A stretch of DNA of 64,000 bases from Haliotis asinina (GCF_037392515.1 NC_090280.1:23999118-24063117); one strand, 5' to 3'. Counted from the stretch's first letter, positions 51,749-62,747 are shown. The notes: generated by a model not told the origin, from the letters alone. Numbers and translations are program-made.

Positions 51749-52137
51749 AGCCGACCAGGAATGCGAAATACACGCCGGTACACAGAACCATTAACCCGCA
51801 GTACATTGTCTTGACCGTGTCCAATGGTGTGGCTGTATTCTGTCTCAACCTTCCCTCGTTATCTAGTTATTTAATAGGAATCGTCCGTGATAGATCAGAA
51901 TACTGTTTACCCCCGACACATCACATGAAAGTGTAACGATGTTCAGTAAGTCTCCGCAAGCACATTTGTCTCTATGTTAACGTCCAGTTTAAAACGTGTG
52001 CATGTTTTTGCATGTAACGAATGAGCAAATGAAAGCACCAATTTGTGTTTCGTTTTGTGTAAGTGGATTCAAATTCAAGGACATACGTTTCACATCACTC
52101 CGTCTTCTGTTTCGGTTCAGGAATGTTTCGTTCTGTA

Positions 52138-52300
52138 GTGAGTGGGTTTAGTTTTACGCCGCTTTTAGTAATATTCCATCAATATCACCTTGGGGTGACA
52201 CCAGAAGTGAGCTTCACATATAAGGCCCATGTTGGGGATCGAATCCTGTCTTCGGCGTGACGAGCGAACGCGTTTACCACTATTCTATCCCATCGACCTG
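52138..52300 (-). mobile_element. tRNA-derived SINE (short family)
   Basis: + strand: gtgagtgggtttagttttac, gccgcttttagtaatattcc, accagaagtgagcttcacat, ggggatcgaatcctg (antisense B box), cgtttaccactattcta (antisense A box). Confidence 0.78.
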
Positions 52301-52422
52301 AATTCACGTCAAACGCACGGTAACACGTTTACCTGCGTACGTCATCGCCCATGTGAAGAATTTTCAAGATATTAATTGACCTTGAAATGTTAAATTGTTC
52401 GATTAGCAGCATAGCGTGAATG

Positions 52423-52510
52423 AGTGAGTGAGTTAGTGAGTTAGTGAGTGAGTGAGTGAGTGAGTGAGTTCAGCCATATAGCGACGAGTGCAACGTATAA
52501 GAAACCTAGC
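52423..52510 (-). repeat. (GTGA/GTTA)n microsatellite with a LINE/SINE-like tail
   Basis: About ten GTGA or GTTA units, then ttcagccatatagcgacgag, resembling the LINE tail (cagccatatcgtgacgag) at 47600. Confidence 0.65.
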
Positions 52511-52652
52511 CTTTACATTAAGTGTGCACGCCTATATGTAGGATCCTCTTCTGATCCTCCTTCTTGTTGTGTCCCAAAATAGGGGCTAACCAAACTGCGC
52601 GTTTCGGTTTTTGGACTGAACCACTGTACCTGACCACCCTGCGAGTGGCGCA

Positions 52653-52764
52653 ATGGCATCTCCCATATGTCAAACCCTCCTCGTCTCCTGGCTGAACATT
52701 CTCCTGCGCTCCTCCGTGCTGATTATGGGGTCACGATGGATGCTCCAGTGCGTCATAGTCATCG
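52653..52764 (+). CDS. IgSF gene exon 1 (signal peptide)
   Basis: ATG 52653, donor gtaatg at 52765, phase 1 out. The region from Met25 (MGSRWMLQCVIVIGLRLACG once joined to exon 2) is a good signal peptide. The upstream in-frame Met adds 24 residues, also rather hydrophobic. No family match supports it, so it rests on phase and signal-peptide character. Confidence 0.65.
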
Positions 52765-54432
52765 GTAATGTCAAATAATTATGCTTTCAGTTATTAGTTA
52801 TTCGTTTAATGCACGCATACGTACATATTCATTATTGTAATGAGAATAGAGACGACCATAACCTTTCCACAGCAATAATAAATCTCAGATAAAAGCAGAG
52901 TCCATTGTACATAGTCAAAGTCATCTGTAATGACGAATGCTTTTCAGTTTTCAGGTGTTCATGATTAATACAAGCACACATTCATGATTATGATGAAACA
53001 TATTATTCTCATGTCACGGTAATATCAAATACTTTTCTTCAATGTGCAGCTATATATAATTAATACAACTGCAAGCACTCGCATATATTCATGATCATAA
53101 TAAAACATGTTATAGTCATAGTAGTCGATGATGCCAGCTTCCAGTGATTACCAGGTTAAAGGGAAATTAACCCCGATTAACTTTCTTTACTTGTTTTATA
53201 ACTCTTCAGAACACATTTCTCCTTTTGGCGGTCGATGTTTTCTTTGCATGTGTTAATTATTTGGTCGAGTATGCCGACAAAATTGAGTAATAAATAACCT
53301 TGCAAATGAACACTTTTTACCATACTCATTGATCTTATGTTGACTAAGTACGGGACGGTGCGGTAGACCAGTGGTCAAAGCATTCACTCGTCACGCTCAA
53401 GACCCGGGTTCGATTCCCCATACGGATAGACTGTGTGAAGCCCCTTTCTGGTTTCCCCCGACTAAATGCAATTGGGTGATAGGCTTTATTATCTTATCCC
53501 AGTTGCGAAGATCGATGTTCATGTTGTTGATCACTGGCTTGTCTGGTCCAGACTTGATTCTCTACAGACCGCCGCCTCCATATAGCTATAATATTGCTGA
53601 GTGCGGCGTAAACTAAACTAACTAACTCACTCATTAAAATAATGTAAGAGTATGTAGAGTCGATTTAAGTCTTCATGTCTTTAGATTCTGTATTAAAAAG
53701 AATATCAAACTTTGCTCATGTGGACGTTTGTAGGTTTTAGACATCTGTTTAGTGACTTTAGCACAGACAAATCATAAACCTCGGTAAATCTTTCAGCAAC
53801 GTGTAAACGATGTAAATGTAAATGTTATCCGAACATGTCTTCTGTCACATCCATAACAATTAATAAACTTTTGAAACCCGTGAAATTTCATGATTGTACG
53901 TAGAGGAGTTATCAGGTATGAATATGATGATGACCGTCCATGTAATATCGTGTCCAGGTCTTCGCTTGGCATGCGGCGTGGTTGTAAACACTACGGACAG
54001 GACAGCAATTGAAGGTCCGAACCCAGTCGACATTACTTGCTCATTCAGTTTGTCTGAAGGGGAGGAGGTAGATTATGTGTATATTGACACGTACGTTGAC
54101 AGTATCGGTTTTGTTGATCTGGTGAACTTCTGGCCCCTCAACAACACGGCGGAGTACCTGTCGGGTGGCGCCAGACTGAGGAACAGAACGACCCTGGTGG
54201 TGGAAGATGGTTACGTGACTCTCAGGTTTGACGTGGTGGAGTGTGGAGACGCTGCCAGCTACTACTGCAACGTTCAGACCAACGCCACGTACTCCTATGA
54301 AGGCATGGACTTACAAGTTGTAGGTGAGTCGGCGGTGAGTCTGGAGCTTGTTTGGCAAAAGACGTTAACAACTAAAGCTTTTGCCTTATGGAAAGCACTT
54401 AGAAGTGAAATATCAATGCTGAAATCACGCCC

Positions 54433-54471
<39 letters not shown>

Positions 54472-57400
54472 GTCTCTCTCTCTCTCTCCATCCCCAATGT
54501 GTTCCATCCGGTTCAAACCATGACGTCAACATCGGCGTTCCTTAAGTTATCAGAACCGAAGAATGACTCTTAGCGCTGTCATGTTCAAATGTTGGGCCAG
54601 TACTGTTGATGGGTTGATGCCTTACGGGCTCAGAGAACATAAACAATCATCGAAGGTACATCAACTCATGGTCACCGAATGACCAGTGAACAACGTATTT
54701 ATCGTACCGAACACCTGAATGCTAATTCTGAACTGGTTAAATCATGGGTACGGATCGTACAATTCAGGCAACCTGAGTGAATCAAACTATTCGAATCTCG
54801 TAGCCATCGCTAAATTTTACAGACGACACACAAAAAAACCCACAAATTTTGATTAATCGATTTGCTTTCGCAAAAAAATCCATGCATCATGCGTGATTCA
54901 ATATTATTCGAGATAAAGGAGTACTACCACGAAGTACCGAGTGAGTTGCCATTGCCAGCGGGGTACTAAATATGTAAAAGATATCTGTAAAATAATTAAG
55001 ATCATCGAGTACATAATTTTACAAGAAATTAATTCAAGATATCTGGAAATTCAACTGAAAATATCTTGAATTCAGTTCCAGATATCATGATATGATTGGC
55101 ACATATCCACAAATGTTCAATTAGTGATATCTCTAATTCGATTATAGATATCTTTGCTATTACTATAACATTGTTTGGAAGATGTCTTGAATTGTATTGA
55201 ATATATCTTGAATTAAATTAGACATATATTTCAGTGAATTAAAGATATTTTGAGTGGAGACGATTGCAAGGTGTCTTTAAATACTTCCGGCTACATATCT
55301 GTAAATACTTCCGGTTTGGGGAATGGCGGGGTACAATTAGTACTGACCGAGAGTCCGCGATGCTCCTATTCAGTCAAGACAAAATCTTGCATCACGACCG
55401 AGAACACCACTTTCGTTAATTCTACTCAAATGCTCTAGTACCCCTAGTATTTTCTTGAGTCAACTCTTGTATCAACGGTAGCGAGCTGACATGTTACATG
55501 TAGCAATGCGCCAAATTTCAGTAGTCTGTTTGTGTAGGTGCTCTGCATTGGCGGCGCGCAATGCTCACTAAATTGTTTGACCCCATTAACACGTGTTGTT
55601 AGATATATATGATGTCCTCTCTGCAAGGAAATCTGTAAATTATGACATGAAAACAGATGACATCGTTATACAATACAGTTTAGCAGCTTGTACACTCTAG
55701 GTGCATCACATTGACTTTAATCGGGATCTATCACATTTGTTTTCTATCCACGACAAAAACAATGTGTTATTCCTTGGTGATTTCAGTGTGCACTATGACA
55801 ATAAAAACAATGCTAAAGTGAAGATAGGTCCCGGGGAAGAATATGCCTTCAGCAACCCATGCTTGCCATAGAGGGCGACTGTGCTTGTCATAAGAGGCGA
55901 CTAACGGGATCGGGTGGTCAGGCTCGCTGACATGGTGACACATTGCGCAGATCGATGCTCATGTTGTTGATCACTGGGTTGTCTTGTCCATACTCGATTA
56001 TTTGCAGACCGCCGCCACATAGCTGGAATATTGCTGAGTGCGGCGTAAAACTAAACTCACTCACTCACTGCTGCATAATGTTTCTGTGTTGTAAAACTAT
56101 GTGGAATAGTTCAAATTTCCAGCAGTATTTATCGAAAACTTACAAAATACATACAGATCAATAAACCTCCGTAGACCATTAATCATATACAATAGGAATT
56201 ACATAAGGAACTTGTATTAGTTTTACTGAACCGAATATTGTAGATAACAGATATTTGTCCCAAGTTAAAAATGATAAGTTGCCTTTTCATGGCAGGATGA
56301 ACTTTTATTTGAAAGTATTTTTGATGACACATCATCGTCTTTTGTTTAAAGGTAAAGTTGTTTACCTTTACAAAGGATGAATGTTCACAGTGCAAGATAT
56401 CAAAATTGACCGTAGAACAATTATGTGAATGCTCACACCTTGTTTTAGAATTATGTTGTCTAGTCTTATGTTGTACACTGTACAGTCTTCAACATCCAAC
56501 ACTGTTGGGGGAACTGACACTTGACAAAATGTTCACATCCGTTTAAAGTTTTTTCACAGATATTTTTGTACAGGTGAAATTTCACAACCATTATTTTCAA
56601 CTTGAAGTTATTGTTTATTCCTGCGGTGAACAGAGAATTCTAATCAGGAATATTTAACCTCAAAATGTTTCACTAACGATTGTATTTTGTTGTGATTTGG
56701 TTTCAATCAAACTGTAGGAAGACCTTCACAAATGTTTTAATAGCTGTCCTAAAACGTTGGTGTGGAGAAGATTCGATCCTGTTTCACGAAAAGGTCTTAA
56801 TAGCGGTACTTGAAACGTTTTCATAACGTTTAATAAACGTTTCGTAAACGTTCTAAAAACATCATCAAAACGTTTTTTAAAAACATTTCCATGAGAAACT
56901 ACTAGAGACCGTTTTAGAAACGTTTTGTGTTAGCTTGGATCTCAGTCGCGACGTTCCGACTTTTTTATCTGTGTTCCAGGACAATACAGTCCTATCCTTC
57001 ATCTTTGGTCAAGATGAATTGCTTCATTCAAACCCATTCTGAAGTTAAACGATTTGTTGTTTGGATAAAGGTGTTCCCAATCTGTCCTTCCCATCATACT
57101 ATATTTATCCATGTTTAGATTTAATATTAGGATTAGGTAACACATATCTCAAACTGCGGCTGAGGAGCACTATCCACAACTTTGAGTTTCGTTTATCCAA
57201 AGAAAAATTGCCCACAATGTAAATAATGATAATTTGAGAGAAAAACACTGTTTCTGTTTTGGCAACTTCCCTCCCCACCCCCCACCCCTCTCCAAAATAT
57301 CCAAGTGTCAGACGATTGTAGTCCGGATAAGACATACTGCTGCTGTAGAGTCCTCCATCATAAATGACTTCGAAAAGAGGTTACGTTGTGTTTTTACACT

Positions 57401-60400
57401 GTTTCACATTACTTTCTGGAGTCCAAGAATTATATTTTGTAGACCAATGGAACCATTGCACCACTACTTCTTTTTGTTTATTTTTTGGCCCTCTTTTTGA
57501 CAATTTCTTGAACTCTGTACTCCTGATTGGGATTTTCTACCACTGCTTGTAGCTCTGATGAATGAAAGGCACCTTTAATAGGATCACCGCCCCAGTTTTT
57601 AAGCTTGTCTTTGCCTTGAGACCAATATGTTCTTATTACTATAAAGGTTTCACCAGACCATTTTTCTTGACATTCTCTGATCTAGTTAGGTGCCTGATTC
57701 TGACTTTATCACCCACTTTGAAGGTGAGCTTCCTTTTTACGGTGTGTGGGTTTATTCAAATACTGATAGAGTCTCACTCATTAGTTATACTAGCAAGGCA
57801 CTGTTCTAACATTTCATGTGATTTCATGTGATTGTAGCTCTTGTAAGGTATCGATATATCTATAACTAAATGTTTCAACATATACCTATAACATGTACTC
57901 TCTCAGCATAGGGAGCCTTGGTTTCATTCAGCATAAACAGTTGGGTTACCTTGTGCTTTTTCAGAAAGGCTTCTTAATCCTAAACCCATGCCATATTGAA
58001 AAATACCATGTCAACGATTTTGTGTCTTCCATGATTCAGTCAATGCTTTCAGCACTTCTGGACCTTTTGTCGACATCAGCGGAAGTACCCACAAATAACA
58101 TGGAAACAGATCTGTGATGACTAATGAATACTTCACACAATGGTTGAACTGTGCCTGTGAGACCATATCCATGAGATCCGATTGCCAGTGGCTATCAAGG
58201 CCTTCGATCACATACTCATTTCTTGGAAACGTTCTCCTACCTTGATAAGTTGTGGTATAGGTGTCTTGTCATTTCAACCATGTCATAATTCTATGTAAAC
58301 TAATTATAAACAAACCCTTATCGGTTCTAAAGTCAAAAATAAATGAGGTCACTCACAGGTCACACACTCGCCAAGGAACCACACATGTTGTCATAAACAC
58401 AAAATGTCGAAACATCCGCTATATCCCACCACTACAACACATGTCTATCCACGAGGCACGGGTTAAGGTTTACAAGACAATTTCTAAAACAGTGCTTTGA
58501 GTATGCAATGGTTTCACTCGAGCATCCTTGACATCCAACTCTCAGTCTACAGTGATGAAAGAAACGATCCATTCAAAGTACCCCTAAACTGACGTTAGTT
58601 AAATCTTCTCAGAAAATAACTAGATCTCTAACCGCTCGATTTCGTCTTTAGGACCCATATCCAAACCAAAAATAATACTACCCAACGGCTGCTATGACGA
58701 CGGTCAGGACCTGGATGTAGCCTGTCTTGGAGCTGTAAGAGGATCTGATGCTAACTTCAAGTGGTATGGGTACCGTGAAGGTCATGACCCCGTTGACCTG
58801 ACGCCCTACGCTGACCGAGGTGCCCCCTACCAACCGGATGGAAAATGTGGATACAAACTGATAACACATTTGAAGATCAACCTGACGAGCGAGGACGATG
58901 GCATGGTCCTGCGTTGTGTCTTGAGTGACCAGACAGAAGGCTTGTCTCCATCCCCAAGGGACGTCTGTGGTGAATATTGTATGGAGACGGATAAGCTCAC
59001 AATGTCAGGTAGGGCGCGTGGAGGATCCTTTATTCAAATTCATAATGCATGTTTCAGATTAGATTACAGCCCATTACCCCTTTATCATACATCATTTGAT
59101 ATAATTTAGCTGTGTTTTGTCATACACATGTGACAAAAACGTATATCACATCATTAGTTGGTCGGAAAACATCCTATATTTTACTTCGCATGTTATAAGC
59201 GTTTATGGCTAAAATGGATAGAATTATCATTAAAACGCCCGCTCGTTATCAGAATGAGCGGGCCAGTGTAACTTAATAATGCCCGCAAAATGCGTGACGA
59301 CAGGCCATTATCAGGCTTGTTATTAGGTGATGTCATAAGTACCTCAGCTGTTGAAGTTCAATCACCTACGGTTCGTTTGAACTTGGGCTCATTATTGACG
59401 ATATATCTGGCTCACATTCGTCACATGTACCTTTGACAGTATGCACTTTCTTGCCTGTGCCAACCATAACAATTGTTCCAATATTTACAATATACCGAAA
59501 ACAGTGATCACTGAAAATAATGTCGACTTGTAGTATGGACAGAGGTAAAGGTCGAATGTCGTCACTCTCGTGACGTCATCTGTATTGTTCTGTGACGTAT
59601 CTATGTTCGTAAAATGTGTGTCAGTGACCCCCGTCGTTTGTTGTTAGTAGTAAATGCTTCTAAACCGATGCCGTTGTTTTTATTCTTATTTTAACAAAAA
59701 GTGTACTCATTTTAGCCATAATAACGGTAACGCTATTTTTCAGTGCATTGTCACTTGCAGGAGCCCTCGGTCTGTTTTCGGGCAGTTAATGAAAGACCTC
59801 GGGCTTCTGCAAATGATAATGCCCTGACAAATAGCGTTACCCTTATAGTAATATCAGCGTTCACCTTATAGTAACATAGTTTTTCACATTAGATAACTTT
59901 ACTATGTTACTAATGTGCTGCATCATATTGCACATGACTAGGAAGTTACAAACAAATATCATGCAGTATATCATATGTATACACATGGTATATCATACAT
60001 CACATTAGATCGGGGTTTAAACGTGTTATGTTATACCTCAAATCAATAGCTAAATATTAACGGGTTGTACATTACAGTATACCATTGGAGGGCTATACAC
60101 AGGTTACATCGAACATTACATCATGAGATAGTTATAAACGTGTTATATCATACACTACATCATTAAGTAGTTATAAAAGTCTCATCTCACTACACCATAG
60201 GGTAGTTATAAACATCTTATATCATATACTACACCAATACGTAGTTGTGAATATGTTATGTCATACACTACACCATTAGAGAGTTATAAGCACGTTATGT
60301 GATCCACCTGACGAGGGGGCACGAATTAGCCTGGAAACGTCGTGTTAAAAGAATTAAAGAAGTTGTCATCCATAATAGTGTCTTGTAATACACCATATTG

Positions 60401-62414
60401 TGTAGTTTTAAGCGTTTGATATACACTACATCATTCGGTAGCTATAACCGTGTTATATCATACTCTACACCATTATGTAGTTATAAACATACTATCACAT
60501 ACTACACACGTTTAGATGGTTATAAAGGTGTTCGATCATAAAAACATTATCCGATGGTTATAACTGTGTTACATCGCACACCACCTCATCAGATGTAATA
60601 AATTATAGGATGTTTATATAGCACACATATTCATGCAACTATTGCTTGCTCAAGGCATAGAGACGCTATATCATACAACATACACTTAGTTGGTTGTCAA
60701 CGGGTTTATTAGACGATATTCAAGATACTGCATGTTATCATCTACATGCTTGATGTTTTGTCCTCCCAAAAACACTAGCCATGCATGTGAAACCTTAACA
60801 AAGAGCCATGACGTTATTCTGGGAGCGGTGTAGTACCCTAATGGTTAAATCATCCGCTTACCATACTGAAGACCCGGGTTCGATTCCCGGGTACAATGTC
60901 TGGAGTGCATTAATGGTGTCCTCGGTCAGGGTATTGCTGGAATATTGCTAAACGCGACGTAAATCCATACTCACTCACTAACATTCTGCGCAGAGATCGA
61001 TATAATTATGGTCTCTGTTCTGCACGAACCTTTATCAAACTTGTCAGATCCAAAGTCGTTTAAGCAACACAATGATATCAATATTAGCATGCCCGCTTCA
61101 CTTTTACATGTTTGTATCTTCATCGAATGCTTATAATCCACTCTCCTTTGGGCTTTTGCTGATGTTCCAGCGCCACTCTCCAAGCCCACACTGACCGTGG
61201 GCAAGACAACAGGTTGTGTGGGAGATTCTGTGACCTTCCACTGTTCTGGACCTGTCGGTGATCCATCTGGATCCTTCACGTGGATCGCACGACGACCGGG
61301 ACAGGTGCCCGTGGACCTGACACCTCTATCTGATCCTGGCTACCCCTACCTACGTCACCGATCTTGTACCTATGAAAGGCATGATCACCTCACCCTGACG
61401 CTAGTGCAGGCTGACCAGGATATGTCCGTCAGTTGTGAGGTTTCTCATCCGTCACTCCCCATCTCAGAAGGAGACAGCTGTGGATTGTATTGTTCGGAAT
61501 CAGAAAGGATTAGTCTTGCTGGTAGGTACAATAACGGATAGGGTTAGTTTTGGACGGACAAGGACAGACATAGATTGTCTAGCGTTGCAAAAGTCTTGCT
61601 GGTAAGAGGAAGAACGGATAGGGATTGTCTAGCGTACCAGCAACTTTGCTGGTAGGTACGAAAAAAACGGGTGGAGATGGTCTTGCATAGCAACACTTTT
61701 GCTGCTAGATACAAGAGCGGATAGGGTTAGTCATGGTAGCAACAGTTTTACTGGTAGGTATATGAACGGATAGGATTTGTGTTAATCAATCATGTTGGAC
61801 AATGCAATGTCATTTTTGTGGTGGTTACATGGCGGGCTGGGTCACTTCTGTTTGTATACACCTGTATTACTCTAATCTATTAACAGCCCACCTCCACCCC
61901 TAATCGCGACCCCTGTATTTGGCATATACTGACTACTTGACTGCAACGGACGTTTGTAAAGGAAAATATATTTCTCTAACAATATTAAATCTAGATATTT
62001 TGTAAAACCCAGGTTGTGAAATACAGTTTGGATCTCCTTTGGTTGGTATTGGAAGATCTATGGTAAGGCTGTCAGGCCTTTGGGAATGAAGGTACATGTA
62101 CATGTGTACCATGGAGGCAGCCATTTTAGTTTCCGAAGACAGCAAATGTTCGGATTCCGCCCTAGAATAGCAAGGGATTCTAAAAACACGAAATTCACAA
62201 AATTGGATTGGGATTAATTAGTGATGTAAATAGGATAATCTGGAATGGCAATAAATCTTTTTGACACAGCTGATTTCACCAAGATGGCTGAACAAGGTTT
62301 GCTTCGGTTTCAGATGTGACCACGTGCGGCTGTTCAGGAAAGCTTGTGAACGTCTTCATCCTCCTGTGCTCCCTGATTCTGATACGACTACATCACGACG
62401 AGCTGCTTGTGTGA
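52653..62414 (+). CDS. Immunoglobulin-superfamily membrane protein, 5 exons (whole gene)
   Basis: Joined exons give 1287 coding bases, 428 residues. Order: signal peptide (1 to ~42, or from Met25), V-type Ig domain (43-159; Cys65 and Cys141), two related C2-like Ig domains (about 160-278 and 279-395), short linker, hydrophobic segment LVNVFILLCSLILIRL and a seven-residue tail. It should be a single-pass surface receptor or adhesion protein with almost no cytoplasmic tail. All four introns are phase 1 GT-AG, the classic exon-shuffling arrangement, and the phases match exactly across all joins. N-glycosylation sequons are at Asn48, Asn99, Asn113 and Asn146. Start: ATG 52653 (G at -3, G at +4) or in-frame ATG 52725. 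Domains 2 and 3 share six cysteines in the same order. I do not recognise a named family; an immune or recognition role is only a guess. Confidence 0.82.
53355..53636 (+). mobile_element. Chimeric SINE: short-family tRNA head joined to long-family body and tail
   Basis: Head: gtgcggtagaccagtggtca, gacccgggttcgattcccca, tgaagcccctttctggtttc. From about 53500 it switches to the long family: cccagttgcgaagatcgatg, gatcactggcttgtctggtc, acagaccgccgcctccatat, ttgctgagtgcggcgtaaac. Confidence 0.78.
53958..54323 (+). CDS. IgSF gene exon 2 (V-type Ig domain)
   Basis: Acceptor tgtccag ends at 53957 and donor gtgagt is at 54324, phase 1 in and out. It encodes residues 38-159: VDITCSF with Cys65, then DVVECGDAASYYCNV with Cys141 and the D-x-A-x-Y-x-C F-strand motif of Ig V domains. 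The Trp that usually follows the first Cys is absent. Four N-glycosylation sequons lie within the exon. Confidence 0.88.
54430..54490. repeat. (GTCT)n microsatellite
   Basis: About 10 GTCT units followed by CT repeats, 107 bp after the exon 2 donor. Confidence 0.92.
54950..55245. repeat. AT-rich region with recurring AAGATATCT palindromes
   Basis: Phrases such as aagatatctggaaattcaac, gatatctctaattcgat and aaatatcttgaattcag repeat in both orientations. Confidence 0.6.
55850..56074 (+). mobile_element. SINE-like element (long family), near-complete
   Basis: ttcagcaacccatgcttgcc, gcttgtcataagaggcgact, aacgggatcgggtggtcagg, cagatcgatgctcatgttgt, gatcactgggttgtcttgtc, gaccgccgccacatagctgg, gtgcggcgtaaaactaaact, (CACT)n. 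Confidence 0.87.
56080..57540. other. Intron 2 of the IgSF gene, no recognised exon
   Basis: It holds a stretch with recurring aaacgtttt/taacgttt phrases at 56810-56925 and several meaningless frames. Confidence 0.4.
57545..58260 (-). pseudogene. Integrase remnant of Polinton/Maverick-type (F54H12.3-like) element
   Basis: On the minus strand, in broken frames: RRTFPRNEYVIEGLDSHWQS and DLMDM (58240-58150), with the first catalytic Asp of a retroviral-type (DDE) integrase core. Next KYSLVITDLFPCYLWVLPL (about 58130-58070), then FLKKHKVTQLF and NETKAPYAER (57970-57910), where the Glu is the third catalytic residue. A C-terminal FKVGDKVRI, then WGGDPIKGAFHSSELQAV (57720-57560), completes the layout. 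Stops and frameshifts interrupt it, so it is dead. No capsid, polymerase B or other element genes are seen. The exact element class is inference. Confidence 0.72.
58652..59008 (+). CDS. IgSF gene exon 3 (Ig domain 2, six-cysteine type)
   Basis: Acceptor tctttag ends at 58651 and donor gtaggg is at 59009, phase 1 in and out. Residues 160-278. Cys173 (GCYDD), Cys184, Trp197, a VDLTPYAD motif, Cys225 (KCGY), Cys248 (LRC) and Cys265/Cys269 (CGEYC) align with exon 4. Cys184-Trp197-Cys248 is the Ig core; the other four probably form extra disulfides. Confidence 0.88.
59721..59846. mobile_element. Foldback element (MITE-like), ~53-bp imperfect arms
   Basis: Left arm ataacggtaacgctattttt, cagtgcattgtcacttgcag, gagccctcggtct pairs with the reverse complement of the right arm ending caaatagcgttacccttat, with about 45 of 53 matches around a ~20-bp loop. 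Confidence 0.8.
60020..60600. repeat. Degenerate tandem repeat, unit ~40-45 bp
   Basis: About 10 copies of gtagttataaacgtgttata plus tcatacactacatcatta, interrupted by the Penelope-like fragment at 60308-60385. Confidence 0.85.
60308..60385 (+). mobile_element. Penelope-like element end (hairpin-GAAACGTCG family), copy 3
   Basis: ccacctgacgagggggcacg, aattagcctggaaacgtcgt, gttaaaagaattaaagaagt, tgtcatccataatag. This copy keeps CTGACGA and GAAAC, both conserved cores of a hammerhead ribozyme, with a possible stem II (gggc/gcct). Confidence 0.55.
60600..60665. repeat. Dispersed repeat fragment related to 3090-3275
   Basis: tttatatagcacacatattc and atgcaact..ttgcttgctcaagg correspond to the start of the 3090 copy. 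Confidence 0.5.
60822..60985 (+). mobile_element. tRNA-derived SINE (short family), complete
   Basis: A box gtgtagtaccctaatggtta, B box cccgggttcgattcccgg, body tggagtgcattaatggtgtc, tail ggtattgctggaatattgct, aaacgcgacgtaaatccata, ctcactcact. Confidence 0.83.
61171..61521 (+). CDS. IgSF gene exon 4 (Ig domain 3, six-cysteine type)
   Basis: Acceptor gttccag ends at 61170 and donor gtaggt is at 61522, phase 1 in and out. Residues 279-395. Cys294 (GCVGD), Cys303 (FHC), Trp316, VDLTPLSD, Cys344 (SCTY), Cys367 (VSC) and Cys382/Cys386 (CGLYC) mirror exon 3, so the two exons arose by duplication. A tandem array of its donor follows. Confidence 0.9.
61508..61775 (+). repeat. Tandem array of the exon 4 donor junction, about four extra copies
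   Basis: The junction tagtcttgctg|gtaggtaca plus acggatagggtta recurs near 61602 (cttgctg|gtaaga), 61649 (tttgctg|gtaggtac), 61692 (tttgctgctagatac, GT lost) and 61750 (ttactg|gtaggta), each followed by a version of aacggatagg. Confidence 0.82.
61780..62310. other. IgSF intron 4, no recognised feature
   Basis: Unique-looking AT-rich DNA between the donor array and the last exon. Confidence 0.4.
62314..62414 (+). CDS. IgSF gene exon 5 (membrane segment and stop)
   Basis: Acceptor gtttcag ends at 62313, phase 1 in, TGA at 62412-62414. Residues 396-428: DVTTCGCSGK, the hydrophobic LVNVFILLCSLILIRL, then HHDELLV. The phase match and membrane-type segment support it as the last exon. A GPI signal is less likely because of the charged tail. 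Confidence 0.75.
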
Positions 62415-62747
62415 CACGAACTGAAAGTACACACACATATATACATGTATATGCAAATAATGAGTAAACTGCAAATAATATTGAGATGCATATGGAACAC
62501 TGGTGATTTTGCATTATGTATTGGATGTGAGTCGGTGGTGTACAGAATGGTTGTTCAGTCAGATTTTGTCGAACAATTATAAGTATTAACATTGCTCATG
62601 ATAAGCTCATATAGTCAGACAAAGATATGAGAAGAAAAAGAAATGTGTCGTATAATGTGTTGATGAAAAAGTAAAAGTGATACGATCCATTTGGCGTTGC
62701 TTCAGGGTTTTGAAGGGTGGGGAAAATATAACCCGATTTTAATGATT

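Noticed and set aside
55720..55830. LINE endonuclease-like phrase (VLFLGDFSVHYD)
   Set aside because: A single short match without supporting motifs; may be a remnant but not supportable alone.
56080..56560. Possible LINE C-terminal zinc-binding fragment (KDECSQCKISKLTVEQLCEC)
   Set aside because: Only two Cys pairs in a suggestive spacing and no neighbouring RT homology; too weak to call.
60868..60900. tRNA gene at gggttcgattcccgg
   Set aside because: It is the B box of a tRNA-derived SINE; the usual SINE body and tail follow instead of an acceptor stem.
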